DNA of 64,000 nucleotides, from the NCBI GenBank assembly GCA_945864305.1, contig CAMBAJ010000003.1, positions 1 to 64,000 on the forward strand, written 5' to 3'. The stretch is from an uncultured Clostridia bacterium. Its GTDB lineage: Bacteria; Bacillota; Clostridia; Oscillospirales; Oscillospiraceae. This document shows positions 33,322 to 46,266 of this stretch, piece by piece. The first letter of the stretch is position 1. The number at the start of each line of letters is the position of its first letter. Under the pieces are notes generated by a model, which saw only the letters and a list, made by a program, of their open reading frames with translations, had not been told where the DNA came from and searched no databases. The translations under genes and the position numbers were made by a program.

Positions 33322-33402
33322 GGCAAAAAGAAAATGCGCTCCCTGGGCACGGTGCAGGTGCCGACGGAGGCATTTCTGGCGGTTCTCAAGCTGGATGAAT
33401 AA
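33322..33402 (+). repeat. 81-bp direct repeat, distal copy of the lepA 3' end
   Basis: Same 81 bp as 33097-33177 with four silent differences and a TAA stop. It has no start codon or ribosome-binding site of its own, so it is a gene fragment. Confidence 0.95.
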
Positions 33403-33403
33403 T

Positions 33404-33440
33404 AAAACAGTACCGCGGGCAGCGCCTGCGGTACTGTTTT
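33404..33440. terminator. bidirectional terminator between lepA and the convergent lipoprotein gene
   Basis: AAAACAGTACCGC and GCGGTACTGTTTT flank an 11-nt loop, giving U tracts on both strands. Confidence 0.9.
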
Positions 33441-33443
33441 ATC

Positions 33444-34404
33444 TTATCCCATAAACGGCCAGAAGGTCAGGCGGAGGACACCTTTGCCCCAGTCATAGCC
33501 GGAAAGAAATTCCGTCTCCACCTGAATCGCATTGGCATGAGCACTGTGCATCCATGGTTCATCCGGTGCGGCCGTTCCCAGAGAACAGATGACGGCAGTG
33601 TCGGCACCGCGCTGCTCCGCCCGGATGCCCTCCATGTAGAGATTATTGCCGGAGACAGTACAGAGAAGGTCCGTATCCAGACACGTCAGGGTCAACTCCC
33701 CGATAGATTCATCATAGGAGACCTCCACCTGGGGGAACGCGGCCTGTTCCGAGGTGTCAAACACCAACTCCAGGGAATCAGCGCCGGGATAGAGCGCTTC
33801 CAGGGAAGAAGCGGCGCCGTTTCCCGGCAAGGTCAGCAGCGTGCCTGAAGCCAGAGAGATTTCCCGTGGATAGCGATTCGCCACTGAAGCGCAGTGCAGC
33901 CCATCCTGCTGTACAGGTTCCCCTGTACCGGTGTTTACCAGGGAGCGGACCAAACCGGCGGAGACGGCGACAGGGCAACCCTCCTCGCCGTCGGTGTTCA
34001 GCGTGATGCTGCCCTGACCGGCGGACAAGACCTCATCCATGGTATACCGCCCTTCCAGCAGGGCGTAACAGTAGCCGCTCTCCCCGTAGACCCAGTCAAA
34101 CCGGGTATCTTCGTCCGGGACCTCCCCGGTGTCCGTGTAGGGCATGGGGACGGACCAGAAAATCCCCGTTTTCCTCCCGGATGTCCAGCGCATAGCGGTA
34201 GAATCCGTCCGGGGACAGATAGTATTCCCGAATGCGCGCCTCTGTCACCGGCAGAGGTAGTTTCCGGCCGATAGTCAGGGTCACGTCCGTGGCCTCCGCC
34301 GGAGTAGGCTCCGGCGGCTGCGACGCATCCTCCACAGGCGCCGGGGCGGACGCGCAGCCGGACAGGAGCGCCAGACAGATAAGCATCAGAAAAAAACGCT
34401 TCAT
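33444..34404 (-). pseudogene. lipoprotein gene with an apparent frameshift
   Basis: The N-terminal part starts at 34404 (GGAGGTACTTT ahead of the ATG) with a lipoprotein signal, MKRFFLMLICLALLSGCAS, and reads to DGFYRYALDIREENGDF. The rest of the protein, from WSVPMPYTDTGEVPDED to GVLRLTFWPFMG, continues in another frame (track ORF 33444-34193). The shift lies near 34155-34175, where runs of A, G and T occur, and corresponds to one surplus base or two missing bases. Joined, the product would be about 319 residues of beta-rich extracytoplasmic lipoprotein of unknown function. It follows a second lipoprotein gene by 40 bp. It may be a real pseudogene or a sequencing error. Confidence 0.7.
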
Positions 34405-34444
34405 AAAGTACCTCCTGCGGTTGAGTTTGCCCACGTTCTGCGCG

Positions 34445-35884
34445 TCAAGACATAGGTTCCCGGCTCCAGGTCTCCCCGCCGTCGGGGGAGAGAAACGTCT
34501 CAACATAGCTGCTGCCGTTTTCACCGGAGGCCCGCATGAAGAGCCAGACTGTCTCACCGTCCAGGGACAGCCCCTCCGGGCTCCATACGGAGTTCGTTTC
34601 CGGTAAAGGCAGACCGGCCTCTGTCCAGGTCTCTCCGCCGTCGGAGGTGACGTATACCGGGGCGCTGTCAAACAGCTCTGTGGCGATGACGGCGTGCTTC
34701 CCGTCCGGGAAAGCGGCCTTGAAGGGCTTCCAGGCGTCCTCCGGCAGAGAGGAGACCTCCTCCCAGGTTCTTCCGCCATCGTGGGTTTGATAGATGCAGG
34801 TGTCCATGCCGGCCGCGCCCTGTCCGATGGACAGAACCAGCCAGCCGTCCTCGGCAGAGACCATTTGCAGGGCGGTGAACGCCGGCTCGAGGTCCGTCCA
34901 GGTCTCCGCCCCCTTCCGGCCCGCCAGGTCCTGCTTTGCCCATTCCCGGGGCGCGGGGACGGCGGGGCCCAGAGCCGTCCACTCCGTCTCTCCGGAACGC
35001 ATCACATTGGGGACGCCGTCCAGAAGGACATAGAGGTCCATGGTCCACAGCTGGCTCTCCGGGACCTGAAATTCGATGGCCTGCGGCGCAAAATGGAGCC
35101 GGGCGGACAGGGAGGCATACGCCGAGGTCTCGTCCCAGGGTGTCCCGCCGCAGGGAAGATAGGTGACGGGCAGGGCCTTTGTGTCCTCCTCAAACCGGCT
35201 CGGGGCCGCACCGCAGACATAGATGGGGGAGACGTCCGCCAGGGCCGAGGAGACGTCGGCAAAGCGGACTTGACCGTCCAGGAGCATGTAATAGTAAATC
35301 TCCTGACCGCCGTGGTAGAACCACATCAGCTCCGTCACACCGTCGCTGTTGAAATCCATCTCCAGCACATAGTTGGCACAGTCCGCCAGCAGCCGGGGCA
35401 CACCGGTATCATCTAGCACGTAGTAGTCGTAAGCGGTATAGGCCACGCCCCGGGGGGCGACGATGCGGAAACCGTCCTGCCCCAGAACTTCGGTGAAGGA
35501 AGCCACGTCGTAGCCCTCTGTGTAGCAGCTCTCTTCCCGGCAGAATCGCAGCAGTTTATCGCCCCTGCGGATGGCCCAGTATTTCACACCGGAGGCGGGA
35601 CCGTCTTCCCAGAAGCAGACCACTTCCAAGCCGTCCGGCAGGGTTTTGTCACACAGGACCTCCCCCATGGCATTCATGGAGACAGTGTCCGGCTCCATGT
35701 CCGTCCAGGGTTCATAGGGTTCCATCTCCGCCAGGGGGATGGACAGCACAGTCACGGGCTCATTCTCCGCGGGCGTCCGGGCGGTATCCGCCGCTGTATC
35801 CGTGGTATCCAGAACGGAAGCCGCCAGAGAGGAGCAACCCGTCAGCAGCACAAGCGCAAGGAAAACCGCCGGCCATCTGCTCAT
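34445..35884 (-). CDS. lipoprotein with Asp-box/BNR-like repeats
   Basis: A 479-residue lipoprotein with a clear signal and lipobox, MSRWPAVFLALVLLTGCSSL. The C-terminal third has three Asp-box-like motifs, THDGGRTWEEV, TSDGGETWTEA and SPDGGETWSRE, suggesting a beta-propeller of the sialidase/YCF48 type. The N-terminal half is unassigned but contains VLEMDFNSDGVTELMW, similar to FG-GAP or EF-hand-like repeats. No catalytic residues are apparent, so a binding role is plausible. I start at 35884 because AGGAGGGATTTTT lies ahead. That ribosome-binding site is buried in a perfect hairpin. Confidence 0.8.
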   Translation of the reverse strand: MSRWPAVFLALVLLTGCSSLAASVLDTTDTAADTARTPAENEPVTVLSIPLAEMEPYEPWTDMEPDTVSMNAMGEVLCDKTLPDGLEVVCFWEDGPASGVKYWAIRRGDKLLRFCREESCYTEGYDVASFTEVLGQDGFRIVAPRGVAYTAYDYYVLDDTGVPRLLADCANYVLEMDFNSDGVTELMWFYHGGQEIYYYMLLDGQVRFADVSSALADVSPIYVCGAAPSRFEEDTKALPVTYLPCGGTPWDETSAYASLSARLHFAPQAIEFQVPESQLWTMDLYVLLDGVPNVMRSGETEWTALGPAVPAPREWAKQDLAGRKGAETWTDLEPAFTALQMVSAEDGWLVLSIGQGAAGMDTCIYQTHDGGRTWEEVSSLPEDAWKPFKAAFPDGKHAVIATELFDSAPVYVTSDGGETWTEAGLPLPETNSVWSPEGLSLDGETVWLFMRASGENGSSYVETFLSPDGGETWSREPMS

Positions 35885-35886
35885 AA

Positions 35887-35932
35887 AAATCCCTCCTCTT
35901 TCTGTTATGTTAACAAGAAAGAGGAGGGATTT
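35887..35932 (-). promoter_or_regulatory. perfect 17-bp hairpin covering the Shine-Dalgarno of the lipoprotein gene
   Basis: In the minus-strand RNA, AAATCCCTCCTCTTTCT pairs exactly with AGAAAGAGGAGGGATTT around a 12-nt loop. The 3' arm contains AGGAGG and ends two bases before the ATG at 35884, so translation should be blocked unless the stem opens. The following TTTTTATG is short for a terminator. Confidence 0.75.
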
Positions 35933-35976
35933 CGTTACAAAGCAGGGAAAAAGCGGTGAAAAACTGAAAACAAAAG

Positions 35977-38265
35977 TTACAGGGTTTCCAACGTCAGCAG
36001 CAGGATGCCCGCCTCCCGGTCCAGCCAGGAGCAGCAAAAGCGCTTGCTCCGGGGGCCGTCGGGGGTGTCCAGCATGCCGGTGTATTCACAGAACTCCCGG
36101 CCGTCCAACTGGCTCAGCAGCGTGTCCAGCCGCACCGCCCGGCGGAGGGCCGTCCGCTGGTGGGTGGCTGCCTGGCCCCGGAGATATTGAGCCGCCAGCG
36201 CCCGGTAGGTGGTATTGGGGGGCAGCGCTTCTCCGCCGCCCCAGAGGCGGCAAGTGCCGTCGGCGGCGTTGACGGTCAGCACGAAGTCATAGCCCCGGCG
36301 GACCAGGGCGTCCAGCACGGCGGTCTCATACCGCTGAACATCGATGCCGGAGACGGTGCAGAAGGCTGTGATATGGAGGGTATCCGGGTCCTCGGCCAGC
36401 TCCACAGAGGTCCTGGCCCAGACGGGATTTCCGCTGCCGGGAATAAAGTGGTGCTCCAGAGAGAACACCGTCTCACCCCGGTGGAATGCATCCAGCAGCG
36501 TATCCCGGCGGAAGAGGGTGTCAAATTGCCCGCGCTGGTCCCCGTCAGGCACATTATCCCGCAGGTGCCGCAGACAGGCGTCCGCCGTGTTGCCGAACAG
36601 CACCCGGGACAGATGGCGGCTGCTGCCCTTGGCGTCCAGAATGCGGTCCGCCGCTAGGTCCAGTCGGGCGGAGGCCAGCACGCCGGGGAGGAGCTTTTTC
36701 TGCCGCACTGTCAACTGGCGGAACCGCTGAGCGGCGGCCTTGCTCTGGGAGATGTCCTCGCTTTTGCCCAGCAGGCGGGTCACATTGCCCTTGTCGTCGA
36801 ACACGCTCATCCAGGAGAGGCGGTACCACCGCCAGCCCTGGCCGTCGTAATCGCCCCGGTATTCCACCGTCTCGGCGCCGGCGCGGGCGGAGAGTCGCTT
36901 GATCACAGCTGCCAGTTTCCGACGGTCGTCGGGATGGACAACAGCGGCGCTGGCCAGAGAGGCCCGGTAGCCCTGGATGGTGCGGGTTTTCCGGTGTCCG
37001 GTATCGTTGTGGCGGTCGATGCGGACGGTGTCGGTGACCGGATCGTAGTCCAAGCTGAGAATGCGGGACCGGTCCAGAAGCAGATCGCACATCTGGGCGC
37101 GGAGCCGCAGTTCCAGTTGGGAGTTCATCTCGGAAGTCTGGTCGGAGCACGTGGCGTACAGAAGGTGGGTGCCGTCCGCTTGGGCTTGCCAGACGATCTC
37201 CAGAGAGACCCAGACCGCCGGGCGGTCGGAAAGGCGCAGATGACAGGCGTGGCACAGGGACGCACCGGTGTTTCGGGCGTGGGCGGCAGCGGCCAGCAGA
37301 GCGTCCCGCTCCGGCTCCGGCACACACCACAGGGGATCGACCGTCAAACGGCGCGTCAGCTCATCTGTCGAGCATTTCAACATGTCGGAGAGGCCCTGGC
37401 TGACCAGCAGAGGCGTCAGCGTTTCCCCCTCCCGCCGAAGCAGACAGCGGCAGCCCGGCAGCCCGGCCAAAAGGTCCATCAGCCGCCGCTGAGAATCCGC
37501 CAATTGCCGGAGATTGGCGGACAGCCGGTCTCCCGCGCGCCGCCGCTGATCGACGTCCAGCAGCAGGGCGTGGATGGTATAGACGCCCTCTCGCAGCGGC
37601 AGAATATCCGCTTGAAGGGCCACCCATAGAGAGGGCAGGCCGTTTCGCCGCAGCCGGAACTCATGATCCACGCTCCGGCCATCCCGGGCGGCGTCCAGAA
37701 GCTCCTGCAAAAGAGCTGGCCAGTCCTCCTGTTCCACCAGGGCGGAGAAGTCCTCTCCGAACCGGTTTAACAGCTCCGTCCGGCTCCAGCCGGAGAGTGT
37801 GCACAGCCGTGGATTGAAGGACAGGCACCGGACTCCCGATCGGCTCAGCTCAATGACAGCCGCGGCGGCGGGAAGATTTTCCACAGACAGCGGCGTGGAC
37901 TCCCGCTGATAGTCCCGGACGGGCTCCAGGAGGCAGCAGACCATGCCGTACATGGGCTGGTAGCAAGTGATGGACAGGGTTTGACCCAAATTGGTATCGT
38001 AAATAAAAGAGGCGGCAGAGCCTGAAAATGCCACGGATTCCAGGGCTCTCAGCTTTTGCAGGCGCTGATGGGGAAAACTGCGGGTGAACCGCTGACCCCG
38101 CAGCTCCTCCGCCGGTATTTGCAGGAGAGCCCCGGCGGCGTCGTTGGCAAACCGGCAGGCCAGGTCCACCATGGTCCCCTGCCCGTCTGTAATGACCTCC
38201 GCCAGCAAAAAGGGGATGCGGCTGTTCCGGAACGCGTTTGTGAACTTGTCCAGATGCTTGGCCAC
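35977..38265 (-). CDS. multi-PAS domain protein without a visible output domain
   Basis: A 762-residue soluble protein composed of several PAS-like units, for example LCTLSGWSRTELLNRFGEDF with REGVYTIHALLLDVDQRRRAGD, a central VVHPDDRRKLAAVIKRLSAR with WYRLSWMSVFDDKGNV and LLGKSEDISQSK, and a final unit ending at ILLLTLETL. I find no GGDEF, EAL, HD-GYP, histidine kinase or methyl-accepting segment, so the sensor may act by protein contact. The track ATG lies inside the -10 box, so translation more likely starts at GTG 38265, which has AAAGGAGG eight bases ahead. It lies upstream of the two lipoprotein genes in the same orientation. Confidence 0.72.
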   Translation of the reverse strand: MAKHLDKFTNAFRNSRIPFLLAEVITDGQGTMVDLACRFANDAAGALLQIPAEELRGQRFTRSFPHQRLQKLRALESVAFSGSAASFIYDTNLGQTLSITCYQPMYGMVCCLLEPVRDYQRESTPLSVENLPAAAAVIELSRSGVRCLSFNPRLCTLSGWSRTELLNRFGEDFSALVEQEDWPALLQELLDAARDGRSVDHEFRLRRNGLPSLWVALQADILPLREGVYTIHALLLDVDQRRRAGDRLSANLRQLADSQRRLMDLLAGLPGCRCLLRREGETLTPLLVSQGLSDMLKCSTDELTRRLTVDPLWCVPEPERDALLAAAAHARNTGASLCHACHLRLSDRPAVWVSLEIVWQAQADGTHLLYATCSDQTSEMNSQLELRLRAQMCDLLLDRSRILSLDYDPVTDTVRIDRHNDTGHRKTRTIQGYRASLASAAVVHPDDRRKLAAVIKRLSARAGAETVEYRGDYDGQGWRWYRLSWMSVFDDKGNVTRLLGKSEDISQSKAAAQRFRQLTVRQKKLLPGVLASARLDLAADRILDAKGSSRHLSRVLFGNTADACLRHLRDNVPDGDQRGQFDTLFRRDTLLDAFHRGETVFSLEHHFIPGSGNPVWARTSVELAEDPDTLHITAFCTVSGIDVQRYETAVLDALVRRGYDFVLTVNAADGTCRLWGGGEALPPNTTYRALAAQYLRGQAATHQRTALRRAVRLDTLLSQLDGREFCEYTGMLDTPDGPRSKRFCCSWLDREAGILLLTLETL

Positions 38266-38296
38266 AGCGGTGTCCTCCTTTGCGAGTGATGGCTCC

Positions 38297-38325
38297 ATTA
38301 TACGCAAGGAGGCTGTTTCTTGCAA
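38297..38325 (-). promoter_or_regulatory. promoter of the PAS protein and lipoprotein genes
   Basis: Minus strand TTGCAA (38325-38320) and TATAAT (38302-38297), 17-bp spacer, about 30 bp before the GTG start. Confidence 0.7.
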
Positions 38326-38440
38326 CGAAATTCGCCGGATTTCGGGGGAATATCAGGGAAATAGGTGGACCTTTGCGAAAATGCACAAAAAGTAGTACCT
38401 TTTCCGGCGGAAAGTCTATTTGCCGGAAAGCGGGGAAACA

Positions 38441-38469
38441 TTGACTGTTTTGGCAAAAACCATCATAAT
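38441..38469 (+). promoter_or_regulatory. carAB promoter
   Basis: TTGACT (38441-38446) and CATAAT (38464-38469), 17-bp spacing. A palindrome ATGTT-AC-AACAT follows at 38470-38481, and TTTCCGGC/GCCGGAAA arms (38401-38408 and 38422-38429) lie upstream; both are possible regulator sites. Confidence 0.6.
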
Positions 38470-38520
38470 ATGTTACAACATGTAAAATCGAGAAACTGCG
38501 GGCAAAAGCGGAGGAGACGT

Positions 38521-39584
38521 ATGAAAAAAGGCTATTTGGTGTTACAGGACGGCCGGGTGTTTGAAGGCGTCCGGTTCGGCGCGGATGCCGACACAATTGG
38601 CGAGCTGGTGTTCACCACCGGCATGTGCGGGTATATCGAGACCTTGACCGACCCCAGCTACGCGGGACAGATCGTCATGCAGACCTATCCCCTCATCGGC
38701 AACTACGGCATCATCCGGGAGGACTTCGAGGGCTCTTGCTGTGTGAAGGGCTATGTGGTCCGGGAGTACTGCGACGCGCCGTCCAATTTCCGGACGGACT
38801 GCGATCTGGATACCTATTTGAAAGAGCAGAACGTGCCGGGCCTGTACGGCGTGGACACCCGGGAGCTGACCCGCATCATCCGGGAGCATGGCGTCATGAA
38901 CGCCACGATCTGCGACGAAGTGCCCGCCGATCTGAAGCCGGTGGAGACCTATGCCGTGGTGGGCGTGGTGGAGGCCGTCACCTGTAAGGAGCCCACTGTC
39001 CATCCGGCGGTGGGGGAGGAACAGTTCAAGGTCTCCCTGCTGGACTACGGCGCCAAGAACAACATCATCCGGGAGCTCCAGAAGCGGGGCTGTACCGTCA
39101 CCGTCCTGCCCGCCGCCACTTCCGCGGAGGACATCCTGGCGGCGGATCCCGACGGCGTCATGCTCTCCAACGGCCCCGGCGACCCGGCGGAAAACGTCTA
39201 TGAGATCGAGCAGATCAAAAAGCTCCTGGGCAGGGTCCCCATGTTCGGCATCTGCCTGGGCCACCAGCTGACGGCCCTGGCCGCCGGCGGCAAAACCTAC
39301 AAGCTGAAATACGGCCACCGGGGCGTCAATCAGCCCGTCCGGGATGTGAACGGCGTCCGCACCTTCATCACCAGCCAGAACCACGGCTACGCGGTGGACT
39401 CCGACAGCATCCAGACCGGCCGCCTGTCCTTTGCCAACGCCAACGACGGCACCTGCGAGGGCATCGACTACCCCGACCTGAAAGCCTTTACCGTGCAGTT
39501 CCATCCGGAAGCCTGCACAGGACCGAAAGACACATCCTTCCTCTTTGACCGCTTTGTGGAACTCATGAAAGGTGGTGACCGGTA

Positions 39585-39585
<1 letters not shown>
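38521..39585 (+). CDS. carA: carbamoyl-phosphate synthase small subunit
   Basis: A 354-residue glutaminase subunit that feeds ammonia to CarB for carbamoyl phosphate, used in pyrimidine and arginine synthesis. The N-terminal domain shows FTTGMCGYIETLTDPSYAGQ and YVVREYCDAPSNFRTD. The class I amidotransferase domain has the nucleophile elbow MFGICLGHQLTAL, and KAFTVQFHPEACTGPKDT near the end carries the catalytic His and Glu. I start at 38521 where GAGGAGACGT precedes the ATG; the track start is 52 codons upstream, inside the promoter. The stop overlaps the carB start by one base (TAATG). Confidence 0.96.
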
Positions 39586-43621
<4,036 letters not shown>

Positions 43622-43622
<1 letters not shown>

Positions 43623-44320
43623 TGGCAGTGAGCGGTGCCAAGATGAGCGGCCGTGGACAGATGTCGGAGGCCTTTTCCACAGCCGCGTTTCTCTCCGCCT
43701 CCGGCGGTCTGCAGGACGCCTATACCTATATCGCAAGGGGAGAGGTGTTCGCCAACGCCCAGACGGGTAACATCGTCCTTCTGAGCCAGAACCTGTTCCA
43801 GGGAAACTGGACCCGGGCGCTGCGCTATCTGGTCCCGCTGCTGGCATTCGCCTTCGGCGTGGCGGCGGCGGAATACATCCGGCACCGCTTCCGGGACATG
43901 GACCGCATTCACTGGCGGCAGCCGGTGCTTCTGGTGGAGATCGTTCTGCTGTTTCTGGTGGGTTTTCTTCCGGAGTCTCTTCATCTGCTGGCCAACGCCG
44001 TGGTCTCCTTCTGCTGTGCCATGCAGGTGCAGGCCTTCCGGAAGGTGAACGGCTACGCCTATGCCAGCACCATGTGTATCGGCAACCTCCGCAGCGGCGT
44101 GGAATCCCTGTGTGCCTATCAGCGGACCGGCGACCCCAAACTCTGTGGAAAGGCCGCCCGGTATTTCGGCGTGATTCTCCTGTTCGCGCTGGGCGCCGGC
44201 ACGGGAGGCATCTGCATCCAGCTTTGGGGACTGCGGGCCATCTGGGCGTCCTGCGTCCTGCTGCTGGCGGGCTTCTGCCTGATGCTCCGCAGCGAGGAAG
44301 TGGCGGAAAAGCAAGAGTAA
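43622..44320 (+). CDS. YoaK/DUF1275-family membrane protein
   Basis: A 232-residue protein with about five to six hydrophobic helices. The family signature LSASGGLQDAYTYIARGEVFANAQTGNIVLLSQNL is clear near the N-terminus, and FRKVNGYAYASTMCIGNLRSG is the second conserved block. Function in the family is not established. The ATG at 43622 overlaps the stop of the carB-dapF gene (TGATG); the track start one codon earlier is a TTG. It is therefore the last gene of the carA-carB/dapF operon, closed by a bidirectional terminator. Confidence 0.9.
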
Positions 44321-44354
44321 GATGAACACGATCTTTATACCTGGAGATATGAAA

Positions 44355-44395
44355 TCAAAAAGGAGGCTCGCCGCCACGGCAAGCCTCCTTTTTGA
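44355..44395. terminator. bidirectional terminator between YoaK and thiY
   Basis: TCAAAAAGGAGGCT and AAGCCTCCTTTTTGA pair with an internal GCCG/CGGC stem, giving U tracts on both strands. Confidence 0.9.
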
Positions 44396-44416
44396 TTTGC
44401 AGCAAATTTCCGGAAA

Positions 44417-45472
44417 TCAGAAGTCCAGATTGACCCGCACATCGTCCAGGGAGGGAGCGGAGCTGATGAGCCCCTGCTCCAGCATCCAGTCGATGTTCTC
44501 CTGCCAGCACGCATCGGACTGGGACAGGAACCGGGCGTCCTCTGTCTCCATGATGGGCAGCAGCACGTTGATGCTGGAGCGCTCCACCGTCTCGGACAGG
44601 GGGAAGTTCTCCTCGTTCTGGTTGGCCAGCAGGATGCTCAGCGCCTCCTCGGGGTCGGCCTGCATGTCTGCAAAGCCCTTGGCACTGGCCCGCAGGAAGG
44701 CCTTCAGCGTCTCGCTGTCGTTTTCAATGGCGTCGTCGTTGGCCACGAACACGCCCTCGTAGTTGGTGGGCACGCCGTAGTCGTCCAGGCTGAACCAGTT
44801 GACCTCAAATCCTTCTTCTTCCATCTGGGGGACCTCGTGGTTGACCAGGCACCCGATGGTGGCGTCCACATTGCCGGTGGTCATGGAGCTCATCAGGTCA
44901 AAGCCCACATCGATCATGGTCACGTCGCTGTAATCGGCGCCCACGTAGTTCATGATGCTGCGGATCAGGGCCTCGGACAACTCCGTGCCCGCGTAGCCGA
45001 TGGTTTTGCCCACCAGGTCGGAGGGGGAGGTGATGTCCTTCTCCTTCAGAGACAGGATGATGTTCAGGGGGCCCTGGACCACGGCGCCGATGGACTTCAC
45101 GGGCACATTCTGGTTGGCCCGGGCCTGGATGACGTCATGCTGGTAGTACAGGCCGATGTCCGCCTTGCCGGCGGCCACCAGGGACAGGGCGTCGTTGGTG
45201 TTGGAGGGGAAGCGGATGTTGACCTTCAATCCCTCCTCGGCATAGTAGCCCTTATCGATGGCCTCGTACAAAAAGGCGTGGAGGGCGTTGGGATACCAGT
45301 CCAGCACCACGTCCAGCTCCCGCAGCTCGCCGCTTTCGGCGGCATTGGCGGTCTCGGCGGGTTCGGCGGGTTCGGTGCTGCCGGAGGCCTCGGCGGATTT
45401 GCCGGACCCGCAGGCTGTCAGCAGAGTCAGGCACAAAACAGCGGACAGCATAAATGCGAAAAGTCTTTTCAT
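44417..45472 (-). CDS. thiY: thiamine-precursor ABC transporter substrate-binding lipoprotein
   Basis: A 351-residue lipoprotein (LLTACGSG lipobox) of the NMT1/THI5-like fold. Family blocks are LDVVLDWYPNALHAFLYEAIDKGYY, ADIGLYYQHDVIQARANQNVP, IGYAGTELSEA and TTGNVDATIGCLVNHE. It is expected to capture a pyrimidine precursor of thiamine, such as formylaminopyrimidine, and hand it to ThiX. A Pro/Glu/Ala-rich linker follows the lipid anchor. It is the last gene of the TPP-riboswitch operon. The exact ligand is inferred from the operon. Confidence 0.9.
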   Translation of the reverse strand: MKRLFAFMLSAVLCLTLLTACGSGKSAEASGSTEPAEPAETANAAESGELRELDVVLDWYPNALHAFLYEAIDKGYYAEEGLKVNIRFPSNTNDALSLVAAGKADIGLYYQHDVIQARANQNVPVKSIGAVVQGPLNIILSLKEKDITSPSDLVGKTIGYAGTELSEALIRSIMNYVGADYSDVTMIDVGFDLMSSMTTGNVDATIGCLVNHEVPQMEEEGFEVNWFSLDDYGVPTNYEGVFVANDDAIENDSETLKAFLRASAKGFADMQADPEEALSILLANQNEENFPLSETVERSSINVLLPIMETEDARFLSQSDACWQENIDWMLEQGLISSAPSLDDVRVNLDF

Positions 45473-45510
45473 ATCAGTTCTCCAATCTTCATTTTATACA
45501 GGGAGACGGC

Positions 45511-46266
45511 TCAGGACTCGCCTCTCCATTTGACAACTTTGCTTTCAATGAGGCCCACCACGGCCACCATCAGCATGGCCACCACACTCAGAAGGACGAT
45601 GGGGGCAAACACGCCGGCGCCGTCCAGCTGGGTCATCATCCGGCGGGAGAAGTACCCCAGGCCGCTCTGGGCGCCCAGCCACTCGCCGATGGCGGCGCCG
45701 ATGATGCTCAGGGGGACCGCCATCTTGATGGCGGAGAAGAAGTAGGGCAGGGCGCAGGGAACCTTGATTTTCAGAAAGATGTCCCATCTGGTGGCGCCAT
45801 AGGTCTGCAAGAGCTCACTCATCTCCGTCTTGGCGGCCCGGAAGCCGTCACAGACGGTGATGGTAATGGGGAAGAAGGTCATCAGCACGGTCACCAGCAC
45901 CTTGCTCCAGATGCCGTAGCCGAACCACAGCACGAACAGGGGGGCGATGGCGGTGGTGGGAATGGTCTGGGAGGCGACGACGATGGGATACAGGCATTTT
46001 TGCAGCAGAGGGCTCCAGTCCATGGCCACCGCCAGGGCGAGGCCCAGGACCACGGAGATCAGAAGGCCGATGCAGGTGACGGCCATGGTGGCGGGCAGGT
46101 GGACGGTGAACAGGGCCACCCGCAGCTCCCAGAGCCGCTTTAAAATTTGGATAGGGGTGGGCAGGATGTAGGCGGCGTTCACCTTCATAGCGCCCAGCTG
46201 CCACAAAAACAGCAGGCAGAACAGGAAAATGGCCGCGGGCAGGTTGCCCCGGTTTGCTTTTTTCAC
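45511..46266 (-). CDS. thiX: thiamine-precursor ABC transporter permease
   Basis: A 251-residue membrane permease of the SsuC/TauC type, with about six helices starting at PAAIFLFCLLFLWQLGA. LPTPIQILKRLWEL and the EAA loop-like AAKTEMSELLQTYGATRWDIFLKIKVP are diagnostic. The track ORF runs far upstream in the ATPase region; I choose GTG at 46266 because it overlaps the ATPase stop (GTGA) and gives the usual family length. It works with ThiZ and ThiY to import a thiamine precursor. Confidence 0.92.
   Translation of the reverse strand: MKKANRGNLPAAIFLFCLLFLWQLGAMKVNAAYILPTPIQILKRLWELRVALFTVHLPATMAVTCIGLLISVVLGLALAVAMDWSPLLQKCLYPIVVASQTIPTTAIAPLFVLWFGYGIWSKVLVTVLMTFFPITITVCDGFRAAKTEMSELLQTYGATRWDIFLKIKVPCALPYFFSAIKMAVPLSIIGAAIGEWLGAQSGLGYFSRRMMTQLDGAGVFAPIVLLSVVAMLMVAVVGLIESKVVKWRGES

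Noticed and set aside
38266-38325. Track start of the PAS protein (ATG inside TATAATGG)
   Set aside because: The ATG codons there overlap the predicted -10 box or precede the likely transcript start; the GTG at 38265 has AAAGGAGG.
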